Positions 46,110 through 56,519 of a stretch of 64,000 bases of DNA are shown in pieces. This stretch comes from Erodium maritimum. Taxonomy: Eukaryota; Streptophyta; Magnoliopsida; Geraniales; Geraniaceae. The notes under the pieces were generated by a model. The model was not told the origin of the DNA. It saw only the letters and a list, made by a program, of their open reading frames with translations, and did no database searches. Location: positions 41,185,039-41,249,038 of the forward strand of contig OY997590.1 of NCBI GenBank assembly GCA_963921825.1, written 5' to 3'. Positions within the stretch are counted from its first letter, which is position 1. Each line of letters starts with the position of its first letter. The position numbers were made by a program, and so were the translations under genes.

Positions 46110-47705
46110 TGTTAGTCTTAGTGCTCGTAGTTCAATTAAAGCGGCTTTATATTACTTATGTGCTGGAGTAATATATCGATGTGTGCTCTGATCTATGCCC
46201 ACCATGCGAATAGAACCATAGATCGAGATAGATCACACTCGATGGGTCCCTAGTCAACAAAGCTTCACTAGAAGTGACAAGTATAAAAAGATGGCTTTTT
46301 ATGGATTACGTTCTGTTAGTCATTGGAATGGGATTCCGGAGTCTGATCATAGATATCATGTGGGACATGATAGTGGAAGACCCGACATGAATATGTTCCA
46401 TAGATCAAGTCATGAACATATTCATTGTCGTAGCTTGTCGTGTATCCTTAGACCAAGGAGTCTTTGTGATCGCTATGTAGTAAACAATTGAGTTTGACCT
46501 GAGCCTAACGTTGTCCGTAACAGGGCTTCCATAACGGCCATGATTGGCTTGGGGATGGCCTGCATGAGTGACACGAAAGACGGCTAAGGGATTTATCCCT
46601 CATACTACGGTATGTGAAAGATATCGGTTCTCGGCCGCTTGATCGAGAGTGACTGAAAGAATAGCATGACCATGCACATGATACTGGGCATCATATATTC
46701 AATCATCTCACATATCAAGGACCATTGATTGAGAATAATAAGGATGACGGCTCTATGCCTTATCTCAATCAAGATATCAGAGATAAAAGGATAATGACAG
46801 GGACGACGGAATGGTTAGAATCGACATGGTCGATTCGTTATGCAGTGTCAGGCAATATTAAAGTCTCATTAGTTGCCACTTAAATAGGATCAAGTAAAAT
46901 GGGATTTTATGTTGATCTATTGACATACATAAACCTAAGGGTCACACTGGAGGGTGAAACTCATTGACACATTTATGGAGAATGGGAAAAAGGGAGTTGT
47001 CTCGGGACATGACCAAAACTGGGTTTTGGGTCATGTTCCCGTAAGTGAATAGGACTTTACGGATCAAGAAAAGGCTTGGAGTCTTGGGATTGATCGCGTC
47101 GGATAATGTTGGACATTTCCGGTATGGAAGGCTTGGATGCGATGAGCGAATCACGGGACTTCGTTGGAAATGGCCACGGGTCATGTTCATAGAGGCTCAT
47201 GAAAGGCCCATGGAACTAATTAATCAAGTCTTGATTAATTAGTCATAAGTAAGCAAGACAAGGATTAAGGGGTTGGTGATTCACCACCTAACCCCATCTT
47301 GTCTAGCCATAATTTGTCCTATTTACACCTTACTTGTCACCATACCCTTCCCATGCTTTTAGTTTTACAAGTATGGGGTTTGTTATGTTTAAGTCATCTT
47401 TTTTCAACATATCAAACACAAGACAAAAATAGGAAACACATTTTTCTCTCCCTCCCCTCCCCAATTTCGGCCAAGGCAAGCTTTCATCTCCATTTTTGTG
47501 TTCTTGAGTCCATAAAGAGAAGAACTACGTGGCTTTGATTCCCATGTGGATACGTAGGCGTCTTGGAGACTCAAGCCAATCATTCGTTACCCGGTTTTCA
47601 TGTTTTGGTAAGAAATAGTGCTGAATTTTTCTCTTGTGAATCCATTCTTTGTTAGTTGTTTCATGGTTTTAATTGTCTCTTGGTTTTCATTGATTTTCCG
47701 CTGCG
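46110..47705 (+). mobile_element. Probable Copia-type solo LTR inside the LINE3 3' UTR
   Basis: It starts TGTTAGTCTTAGTGC and ends TTGATTTTCCGCTGCG, with AGTTG at 46105-46109 and 47706-47710 as a 5-bp TSD. The terminal dinucleotide is CG where CA is expected, one substitution away. The TTTTCCGCTGC ending is common in Copia LTRs. No internal coding region is present. The call rests on the TSD and the abrupt sequence change. Confidence 0.55.
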
Positions 47706-48219
47706 AGTTGGTTCATCTCCAACCCTACCTCGAGACCTAATAAGTTGCCTATCACAACATGGTGGTTTGATCTTTTCTGATTTGGATTCTTTTCACAAAC
47801 TCAACACAGCCAAGGTCTTCACTGCATCAATTCCTCAGTGAGTACAACACATCTCCAACATCTTCGTAGTATATAGGGTCACAACTTCAGTTCCTTGGCT
47901 AGGAACACAAGCTCTTCAGTTCCTTGAGATCCAAGCAAGCTGCATAATCTCCTCAGCTTCTGCTTTGTAGCTCGGATCACTGCCACTCTGATTTCTTGAA
48001 GATCATACATCCTCTTTACAACTTCAGTTACTATCTTGTTGCTTTTGAGATCCACACTTTTCATCTCTTTGTTAGTAGTTGAATTTTATCTTCTCTCTCC
48101 TTATAATCGGCATATGATCGATTGGGGGAGTTTGTTCTGTAATTGTTCCCTCTTTCCTCTCAAAAAAGTGTTATCTATTTCAATTTGCCTTGTCGATAAA
48201 AAAAAATACATGACGAAGG

Positions 48220-48502
48220 CGATAAAATTGTGAGAATAAGTTGGAGGACTACAATAATTTTTTTATCATACAATAAAAGCTAAATTATATTAATTTGTTA
48301 TTTGTGTATCATGACCCCTCACTAACGTGGTCCAATTTTATTCTCAAGTTTAAAGTATAAAAAGTGAGAAGACTTGTTGGCCATAACCGTACTCCACAAG
48401 ATAATGTAGATTAGGAAGTCCTCAAAACAAGGATTTTAAGGTAATACGACATTTTAAAAAAATCATATATTGATACAAAAAAATTCATATAGTGATACAA
48501 AA
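48220..48502. other. Unassigned AT-rich sequence right of LINE3
   Basis: Contains a short direct repeat (ATATTGATACAAAAAAATTC / ATAGTGATACAAAAAATTA near 48468-48507). No gene is seen. It continues the pre-LINE3 tandem repeat for its first 30 bases. Confidence 0.45.
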
Positions 48503-48515
48503 AATTATTTGTCAT

Positions 48516-49914
48516 AAGTAAAAGCGCTCCACTACCTCCAAGTGAGGTTCTCTCTACCCTACTTATGGTTTACTGTAGCAGCCGCCGGACAACGCTCCAC
48601 CGCCAGCCACCGTCTCCCCCACCATCGATCGCAACCTCTTCCTCCTCGTCGTTCCTCTTACCCCGTACCAACACTATGGTCCTCCCCATCTCACGCCGCC
48701 ATCACGGTGAACCTTACTCTAGGGCACCATGGTCGCCGGAATTTCCTCCCCATCCCGCCCCTTCACGCTCGGCCATCCTCACCCCTTCACGCTCGGCCAC
48801 CCCATCCCGTCATTGGTCCTGCATAACCGTGGTGGGTGGTCCATGCATGGTGAGGACCACGATCCGATATGGTCGTAGCCGCCTCCTTGGATCCGACCAA
48901 CACACATGGAGCCCGTCCGACCTCTCGCCGCCAGCCTCTGCAATCGCCGTCCCCTGCCGGACTGGGACCAGAGAGTCTGGCGTCAGGGGTTCCTTTATCA
49001 GGGCTTGGCCCCCGTCCCCTCACCGAAGCACTATGCGGTCCCGGCCTACCAGTGGGATCCGCTGCACCATTCATCATGGTCGCCGGATTACCAGCCGGGG
49101 TATGCTAACTCTGGGGTCGTGATAAACCCTAGAATGGTCCCACACTCCAAGGGGCAAGCAAACCCTAAAGGGTTCGCGAACATTAGGGGACATGCAAACT
49201 CCGGAAATCGTGGTACTACTGCTAGGGCTTTGGCCCCGACTCCAACGGTAGCCAAACGCCATGTAGAGGAGGTCCCACGTCCAAAGCCACACCCGAAGAT
49301 TGGAGCGAGGTGAAAGTCCCCTGACCCGAGATTGGGAGAGCTGAGGGACTGCCCCTTGGCCCGCCGGGGGATCCTGAGATTCATTACTGCCATTGGCCCA
49401 AGACCCAGGGTGATCCAGACGGGCCATAAGCCGGAGTCCATGTTGCTGTCAAACAACACCGAGCAAGTACAGGAACGGGAAGTCAGCCCGGGGGACTACA
49501 ATCCCCCAGGGGATGAATGATCCCCCAGGGCGGGGGTGGGAAGGGCCGTCAGGGGCCTATACCCACAGACCCAAGACGACTAAAGCCGGGAAGTCTCGGG
49601 GAATCCGCAATCAAGGCTCTCTTTCATTTCAGTCTATTTGGTTTAGGGCGAATAATGTTTTGGCTAGATAGTTTCCGTTCTGTTACTCCACTTTCGAAAC
49701 GTTGGATCGAGGAACTCTTGGGTTCGGATCTGCGAAAAAAAGCAGACTATGTGTACGGAACCATGTGCGCCCGATGGGCCACGGCCGATCGGGACAAAAG
49801 CTGGTATCCGTGACTGATAGGTCCCTCTTTGTAAGCATGATAAGATCGTAATACAACTTCTTTCCCGTTTCAAAAAAAAAAAAATTTGTCATTACTCAAA
49901 AAAATAAGAATAAA
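48516..49914 (+). mobile_element. GC-rich retroposed sequence with poly(A), unknown parent
   Basis: A sharply GC-rich block in AT-rich surroundings ends with an A-run at about 49872-49884. AATTATTTGTCAT flanks it at 48503-48515 and 49915-49927; alternatively TTTGTCAT directly follows the A-run at 49885-49892. The 3' end (ACTTCTTTCCCGTTTCAAAAAA) looks like that of plant LINEs. There is no endonuclease or RT. One frame (48906-49520, about 205 codons, one TGA at 49311-49313) is proline- and basic-rich. I do not recognise the protein. It may be a non-autonomous LINE derivative or a processed pseudogene. Confidence 0.6.
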
Positions 49915-49927
49915 TAATTATTTGTCA

Positions 49928-50160
49928 TCCGAAAATGAAGTATTGCCAAGTTTATCCTCACCAAAACAGTGACCAAAATAACATATACTTTATAAATACG
50001 AATTGCCCTATAATGAATGAATAGTTGGGGAAATGTTTCTTGGCCACCTAACCTTCCTTACCCACTATGACAATAACTTCCCCAAACATCCACAATTATC
50101 ACCAACTTAAATTAAACTCAAAATAAAGAAACCTCTTCCCTCTCTCATAGCCATAGGTGG
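49928..50160. other. Unassigned AT-rich sequence downstream of the RHG1A-like gene
   Basis: No element was recognised. It probably includes the end of the 3' UTR of the minus-strand gene at 50287-53330, but the poly(A) site cannot be placed. Confidence 0.4.
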
Positions 50161-50169
50161 CAGAAGCCG

Positions 50170-50251
50170 CAGAACAGACCAGCCATGATTCTGTACCAAT
50201 GGGGATTTTTCAGAACAGACCAGCCATGATTCTGTACCAATGGGGATTTTT
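50170..50251 (-). repeat. 41-bp perfect tandem duplication in the 3' UTR of the RHG1A-like gene
   Basis: CAGAACAGACCAGCCATGAT begins each of two identical 41-bp units (50170-50210 and 50211-50251). They lie 36-117 bases past the stop codon in gene orientation. An AATAAA (minus strand, 50263-50268) lies between the stop and the repeat. Confidence 0.9.
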
Positions 50252-50286
50252 CAGCCCTAGTTTTTATTTTGAGGACAACCCAATGC

Positions 50287-53200
50287 TCAGGTAGACAGGC
50301 CGGCCATTTTGCATATGGGGCATAGGTTCTTCTGAATCAGCCATTGCTTAATACACTCCGTGTGGAAATCATGTCCACATTCCAACGTTCCAACCTCTTC
50401 TCCCTCATTGTACTCCTCCTGCTCATCGTCACCACCAACATTGTCAGCACCAACATAATAACATGGAGACCCAAACTTAGAAGCAAGAGTATCTTATACC
50501 TGACAAACACAGCACGGTTCGGCTTCTACCACTGCACCTGCCCCAGAATATCTTCTCTGGTTCAGTCGTGATGATATGGTTTCTTCTTTCAATCCGGTGC
50601 TTACATTTCCAATGCGCTCTTCCAAAGCCAATAATTCCTACACTCAGCAAAGCAGAAATAAGAACTATATATGATTGACCAAGGAAATGGTGTGTTTAGA
50701 TTTATGCGCTTCTTACCTCATAAGACATGTTATCAACGTCAAGTCTCATGTCCCTATGCCGGTCGTGAATATCACTTATCCCAAGATATACAGACTGGTT
50801 GAGGAGCATAACATCCTGTAAATGGAGAGGAATGAGTTATCCAAGGTCAAAGATTCAATATTCTTGTACCGTATAATTATGTAGGTGTCCAAGTTTATTC
50901 CAATGTCTCAATGAAAGCTAGTGTTTTCCAAAATGTTTATTTACAATAGTTTGATGAATAATAAAGCCAACCAGCTAGTAGTAACACTACCATCATATAG
51001 AAACCCAGTCTTAGCTCCTCAAGAAGTTAATCACTTATCAAAAATAAGTAGATGCCCATTTAACTGTAAGATGTAAATCCACCAATGCACTCTGCTAAAA
51101 TACTGTCGTACCTCAAATCTCAAGCCTTCACCACGTCGCATGAGATCCAAAATATTGCGCAACTGCTCCACACATAGACAAAGTTAAGCTTCAGTTGAAT
51201 AGTAACGAATAGAAAACTTGAAATATACTGCCGCAACAAAAATTATAAGCTCGAAAATATGAAGCAGATTCTTGTAGAAGCTCAGAATACATTTAGCATA
51301 CAAAATTAGGTCCATAGAAAGTAACGGCACACATGCATTTAGAGTAATTTCAAATCCCACCAATAATCCATGAAATTGTGGGAAACTTTTCAAAGGATAT
51401 ATGCCTTTATTTAAAGCTACAAATCTGTCTAGTTTGAAAATAAACTTATTACCAAAAACTTAAATAATAACAGCTCTTATTCTTCATTTATGACAAGTTA
51501 TAATCCTCAAGAAAGAGAACCAGCGACTCTTTAACCCAACATTGAAATGATTCAATTCAATAAATCAACATTTGTGTGGAACCTATGCAATTAACAGCCT
51601 TTTATATTGAAAAGGTATAATAGCCAAGTGAGAGTTCTAGAACAAACCTCAGAAGCAAGCCTACGTCTTCCCTCACTGGCAGCAGCCAAAGTGCGGAGGG
51701 AACGGGGAAATCCTGCAATACCATCACCTTGTCGCTCAGGCAATGATGCCAGCCTAGCGTATGGATGATGATGATGAGCTGGATTACCAGCTCCAGATGG
51801 GCGTGCCACATCTTGAGAGGAAGCTGACCGAAGTGAGGAACGGTTACCACTAAGGCCTGCATGCTCAGAACCAACAGAAGATAACAATGACCGCCGAACA
51901 TATTCCGATAATCTCCGTGGATATCGTGAAGGAGGATTGTAGTCAGGAGCCTGGGGGGTAGCTGCTGATGGACGTGCAACAAAACTTGAGCCAGTCCCCG
52001 GTGCAGAAGCAACGTCTCCAGTGACACGGGCATTTCCATCAGTTACACTAGTATTTAAAGGATTGTGAGCCAAACTTCTCAACTCAGGTGCTTGTATGAA
52101 TACGGGGTGTTCTAAAATGTGTCTTGGCATATTTCTAGGCCAATATTCCTCCTGTGGTGCAATATCTCTATCTCCAGGTATGGAAGAATTAGAAGAGCCA
52201 GCACTTCCGTTCCACCTAAATGGCTGGCCATTTTGTGGCAAAGCTGGAACATGAATTGCAGTAGATTGGTTTTGGGAATTAATATTATCCATCACTGTTG
52301 CAGACCTGAAGTCTACAGAATGATTCACGGTAAGTCTTGGTAATAGCTGAGAAGATGACCCACTAGGATGCCTAACAGCATTTGCTGTTGAAAACGAATG
52401 AGTTACTGAATCTTGGTTTGAAGGGTTTACCCTTAGGCGAAAATCTCTATGGGAGCTTTCAGTATTTCTAATTGTACTCCAGTCAGGACAGCTGTCAGAC
52501 GAAATTCCTCTAACACCAAGCCCAAGCCTAGGGTTCAACTGTTCTGATGGAGCAGCAATACTTAGATTACTCCGAAGAGGGGCAGGAGGCCACATACTAC
52601 TTCCTGCACACTGGAAATAGCTACCACTTCCACCCACAGAAGACTGTCCGGCAGTTCCTTCCACTGCCTTCCTTTTACATGATACACGGCGAGCTTCTAA
52701 TGAAGTACCTGCTCTTTCATCATTCTCCTCCACCAGAAAGCCACCATGTCCTGGATGGGGTAAAAAAGGATCAGAACCATCAGCTGGTGAAATCTGCTCT
52801 TTTTCCGGCCCACTATCCTTAAACAAATTGTGACATTCTATAACTTGACAATTGTTGCCACCATGACTTACAATAGCTGCATTTAAGTTTGAACTTTGTG
52901 GATCAGTAGCAGAGTTGGGACCTAGTACGAGTGATGTACTGGCATTAGCATTGTCCAATGATAGTATATTAGTTGGTCCATATTGCCGTTGCTCAATCCT
53001 TGGATCGGGATCAGGACCAATACCAGCACAGGCATCGACTGAAGTTGGCCATCCACAATCTCCTTTTTGCTCATCAAGATTGACATCCTGTTGTGTGTTG
53101 GTAGAACTTGGTTCTCCTATCCCCCATCCATTCATGTTCTGCCTTGCAGGACTCACATATGCGATATTTGCATCGCCAGGTAGTATATAACCTGGCAGCG

Positions 53201-53330
53201 GTTCTTCCACTGGATTCCTCATATTATTCCAGCAAATCTGGGGATCCATTGCAGTGTTACCTGATGAAGATCCATAGTCAAAATTGAATGATTCCGGAAA
53301 TGAACCAACAGTACCCCTCTGCCCTTGCAT
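50287..53330 (-). CDS. RHG1A: RING-H2 E3 ubiquitin ligase, RHG1A-like, five coding exons
   Basis: Minus-strand gene. Exons: 53330-51648, 51165-51112, 50815-50717, 50637-50500 and 50418-50287. All introns are GT-AG and phase 0, giving 701 codons. The start MQGQRGTVGSFPES and the low-complexity Ser/Asn-rich N-terminal 560 residues match plant RHG1A-like proteins. Exons 2-4 hold the conserved pre-RING block (RNILDLMRRGEGLRFE, DIHDRHRDMRLDVDNMSYE, LLALEERIG). The RING-H2 is complete: C654, C657, C672, H674, H677, C680, C691, C694. It splits between exons 4 and 5 after CCVCQ. Expected role: transfer of ubiquitin from an E2 to a substrate that is not known here. The protein ends seven residues after the RING, as usual for the family. 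No lesion is seen; the gene looks functional. Confidence 0.92.
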
Positions 53331-54110
53331 CAGGGCTAGTACAAATCTCCTTGAAAAGTATATATCAGGTTTCCAAAAAAATGCACAAACAGTATAATAC
53401 AAGCGTTTTCAAGAGAATCTGAAACAAGAAAGCAGCAATTAGATAAAACAATCCGCACCACGTTTAAGAAGAAAATCATTATATTGAAGCTACATATTTC
53501 AAAACCACATCATATCATCCCATACAAGGAGAAAACATATATTTACAGCAATTAGGAATACAGCAAATCAGAAGGCAACAATCAATCACAATGCATTACA
53601 TCTATATTAAGAAAATTAAATCAAACCCAACAACAGATAGCAAGGATAAAAAAATTCATCATAATCGAGAAGCAACTAAAAAAGTCAAACTTGGCGAGCC
53701 AGACCAAGGAAAACAAATTGTTTCTTTCTTGTACTAATGTGAACAAAACAGGTTGAAGAGAGTCACCCAGATTGTTTCCACACCCAACAGAGGAGAAATA
53801 AAATCAATATTCTGAATCAACACCGAAAATGAGGAAAAGAAAAACAAATAAACTTACGTATCCGAGGGATCGATCTGAAAACTGAAAAGAAATAAAAAGA
53901 ATCGATCCAAAATAAACCCTCAGTTTCTTCTTCCTGTTTCCATACAAAGCAAAGAAGAAAGAAACGAACCCAGATGAGCAAAATGGAAGAGAGGGAGAAG
54001 GAGAAGGCCTTGGGAGAAGAGGAAATGAAAATGAAGATGTGAGAATGAGAATGAGAGAGAAGGAAAGGGAGATTAAACAAGAGACAGTAATCTGCAAATT
54101 TACGAAACAA
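53331..54110 (-). other. 5' UTR of the RHG1A-like gene with a leader intron
   Basis: In gene orientation the leader exon is CT-rich (about 54060-53859) and ends at a donor reading GATAC|GTAAGT. A 440-bp intron (53858-53419) ends TTGTTTCAG. Leader exon 2 (53418-53331) joins the ATG. Upstream in-frame codons before the ATG at 53330 give no conserved sequence, so that ATG is preferred. The transcription start is not determined; about 54050-54110 is likely from the start of the CT-rich tract. Confidence 0.65.
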
Positions 54111-54114
54111 CCCA

Positions 54115-54169
54115 TACGAGTACGAGTACGAGTACGACGAGTACGAGTACGAGTACGACGAGTACGAGT
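54115..54169. repeat. TACGAG microsatellite at the promoter/leader border
   Basis: Repeats of TACGAG, with two shortened TACGACGAG interruptions, over about 55 bp. It lies just upstream of the CT-rich leader of the RHG1A-like gene, so length changes could affect promoter spacing. Open frames through it (RVRVRV) are artefacts. Confidence 0.9.
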
Positions 54170-54493
54170 TAATGAGTTATGGATGGTGATTAATATCAGA
54201 TTCTCCTCATCTCCCAAATCCAAAACTGTATACACTGAATTTAAAATAATTTCGTGGACCATTCTGAATTTTCTCCTCCACCCTCAAATTCAGTCCCTCT
54301 CAATCAATCTGATCATAACAATTAAATTAATTTAAACACATTTTCCTTTTCCGAAAAAAGAATAGTATTAACAAGTAATCACGAAGAGCGTCAATTTGCG
54401 CAACCACCTCACTCCTTTCCGTCACATGTCACTTCTCTCCTTCCCTTCTGTCCACTCATTTCAATTCTATTATGTTCAAATATTGGAAATTAA

Positions 54494-54506
54494 CACGTGT
54501 CACGTG
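54494..54506 (-). promoter_or_regulatory. Paired G-box/ABRE core motifs upstream of the RHG1A-like gene
   Basis: ACACGTGTCACGTGTGG holds CACGTG at 54494-54499 and 54501-54506, one base apart. This is the core bound by plant bZIP and bHLH factors, and the ACGTGT context resembles an abscisic-acid response element. It is about 400 bp upstream of the presumed start of the gene. Function is inferred from motif and position only. Confidence 0.45.
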
Positions 54507-54583
54507 TGGAATCACCCTGGGCCCACACACGCTTTCTCTCCCAACAGCCCACACGCTCCACGTTGGATACCTCGTTTTATTTT

Positions 54584-55010
54584 GGGTAAACTACACATAC
54601 ATATTCTGAAATTGTCACGTTTAACCGATGATTACTCTGAAGTTTAAAGTTAATTGATGCATACACTGAAGTTACGAGGTGTAACTAAATAACCCTTCTG
54701 TCAGCTGAAATAACGAAAATATCCTCGGTTATTTTTTTAAATAATTTTTTTTAAATATAAATGAAGTGATTTTTTAAATAAAAATGAAGTCATTTAATAA
54801 GTAAATATAGATATATAACAAAAGTAATTTTAAAATAAAATTTTTAACATAATTATTGAAGTGTAGTTGAGGGCATTTTCGTCATTTTAGCTGACGGAGG
54901 GGTTTTGAGTTACAACTCGTAACTTCAGGGTATGCATCAGTTAACTTTAAACTTCAGGGTATTCATCGGTTAAACGTGCATACTTAAGAGTATGCATTTG
55001 TAGTTTACCC
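54584..55010. mobile_element. MITE D, GGG-terminal family, perfect 9-bp TSD
   Basis: 427 bp with inverted arms of about 140 bp starting GGGTAAACTACACATACATA, flanked by TTTTATTTT at 54575-54583 and 55011-55019. The middle is AT-rich and non-coding. It lies within 500 bp of the presumed RHG1A-like start and abuts MITE E. Confidence 0.88.
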
Positions 55011-55021
55011 TTTTATTTTTA

Positions 55022-56180
55022 AGGATAACTTCAAAAATCCGCATAACACTATGCGCGTTTATCACCTACATACCCATTTCTATTTTTATTTCATACGATC
55101 TCCCAAACTATCCATATTTTATCACCGTTTGATTTTTTTTTCAATTTTGTTGTTATTTTTTTCAGAAATGACGAAAATACCCCTACCCTTATAAACCCTA
55201 ATATCAACCATGACTTTAACATAATTACGAAAATTACATTACACATAAATAAGAAAATTAAGAAATCAAAATTAATTTTTATTTACTTTCAGAAAATAAG
55301 GAAAAAAATATTATTTTTTATTTACTTTCAGAAAATATGAAAAAAACAATTATTTTTTATTTAATTTCAGAAAATAAGAAAAATATTTATTTTTTTCATA
55401 AATAATAAAAAATTATTATTATTTATTTATTTTTAGAAAATAAGGAAATAAGAAAAAATAATTATTTTTTATTTATTTTTAGAAGATAAGAAAAAATAAA
55501 TTTTCCCCTAAAAAATGCTTTTTGTTTGTTTTCCAGAAATTATTTCCAGAAAAAAATTATTTTTTATTTATTTTTAGAAAATAAAAAATAATTATTTCTT
55601 ATTTTCTGAAAATAAATAAAAAATTATTATTATTTTTTTGGAAATAATTTCCAGAAAAAATAATTTTTGGAAAATAGAAAAAAATATTTTTTTAGGTGAA
55701 AAAATATTTTTTCTTATCTATTGAAAATGAATAAAAAATATTTTGTTTCTTATTTCCTGTTTTTTAAAATACATTTATAAAATAATTTACTTTCTTATTT
55801 CTTAAAATCAATAAAAAATAATGATTTTTTCTTATTTCTGAAAATAAATAAAAAAATATTTATTTTTCTTATTTCCTGAAAGTAAATAAAAATAATTTTT
55901 TTCTTTTTTTCTGAAAATAAATAAAAATTAATTTTGATTTCTTAATTTTCTTATTTTATGTGTAATGGCACTATCGTAATTATGTGAATGTCATGGTTGA
56001 TATTATGGTTTATAAGGGTAGGGGTATTTTCATCATTTCTGAAAAAACTAACAGAAAAACTGACAGAAAATCAAACGGTGATAAAATACGGATAGTTTGG
56101 GGGTCGTATGAAATAAAAATAGAAGTGGGTATGTTAGTGATAAACGCGTATAGTTTTATGCGGCTTTTTGAAGTTATCCC
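55022..56180. mobile_element. MITE/MULE-like element E (1.16 kb), long TIRs, perfect 9-bp TSD
   Basis: Arms of about 290 bp (55022-55310 and 55890-56180) are close inverted copies: left AGGATAACTTCAAAAATCCG, right arm read inward GGGATAACTTCAAAAAGCCG. The TSD TTATTTTTA is at 55013-55021 and 56181-56189. The centre is a T/A-rich maze of short inverted repeats (TTATTTTTTATTTA types). No transposase is present. Long TIRs and the 9-bp TSD indicate a Mutator-like non-autonomous element. Confidence 0.88.
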
Positions 56181-56201
56181 TTATTTTTATTGAAAACAAA
56201 A

Positions 56202-56508
56202 TTTCTTTTTTTTAGAATAAACGACGACTATTATTAAATGTCGGCAATAATGATTATGTGAAATGGCTCCGAATAAATCTTCCTTGTCACTCCCAGACAG
56301 AGGATGAACAGGCCGCTCTGGCAAACCAGTTAGCTGCTTTGTTCGCTGTCCTCTTAACAAATTCGAGTTGCACATAATCGAGTTTAGATAATAGGGAATT
56401 ACAATCAGTTACGATTATCCCTATAGGAGAAGAAGATGTTCTTCCCTTGTTGATCATATCCACTATGACCTTGCAATCACTCTTGATGATGGCTCTGGCG
56501 GACTCATT
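56202..56508 (-). pseudogene. 5'-truncated LINE tail: RNase H C-terminus and 3' end
   Basis: Minus strand: a frame from about 56515 to TGA at 56286-56288 reads NESARAIIKSDCKVIV and later LEFVKRTANKAANWFARAA, the signature of the RNase H-like (RVT_3) domain that ends ORF2 in many plant L1 LINEs. A short 3' UTR and an A-run (T-run at about 56205-56213) follow. AAAACAAAA flanks both sides (about 56193 and 56509), a weak low-complexity TSD. This LINE lineage differs from LINE1-4, which end in zf-RVT without RNase H. Confidence 0.6.
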
Positions 56509-56519
56509 AAAAACAAAAG

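Larger units (their letters stand above)
34859..48203 (+). mobile_element. LINE3: full-length L1-type LINE with two large nested insertions
   Basis: A 16-bp direct repeat AAATACATGACGAAGG at 34843-34858 and 48204-48219 brackets the element and its A-tail. Without the insertions at 41974-45708 and 46110-47705 it is about 8.0 kb, close to LINE2. ORF1, ORF2 and the 3' UTR are recognisable, with many stops and frameshifts. The 3' end reads TTTGCCTTGTCGATAAAAAA. It is the most decayed of the three copies with an assignable ORF1 region, which suits its carrying nested insertions. Confidence 0.88.
41756..48203 (+). other. LINE3 3' UTR, split into three blocks
   Basis: Blocks 41756-41973, 45709-46109 and 47706-48203 are the UTR; the gaps are later insertions. 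The segment TGGCCTCTGGTGTCTGTGTG to TTTTGGGTAGCT occurs twice (41893-41973 and 45729-45808), each with a C-run of about 13. This probably records a tandem duplication that existed before the first insertion. Confidence 0.7.

Noticed and set aside
51602..52039. Second minus-strand frame overlapping RHG1A exon 1
   Set aside because: It is an out-of-frame shadow. The exon 1 frame joins four further exons in phase and a complete RING-H2.
51591..53402. A single-exon 603-codon version of the RHG1A-like protein
   Set aside because: It reads through the donor at 51647 into intron and upstream into the leader, and lacks the RING. The spliced model is better.
54039..54335. Open frame with RVRVRVRR repeats
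   Set aside because: It translates the TACGAG microsatellite and the antisense of the RHG1A-like leader.
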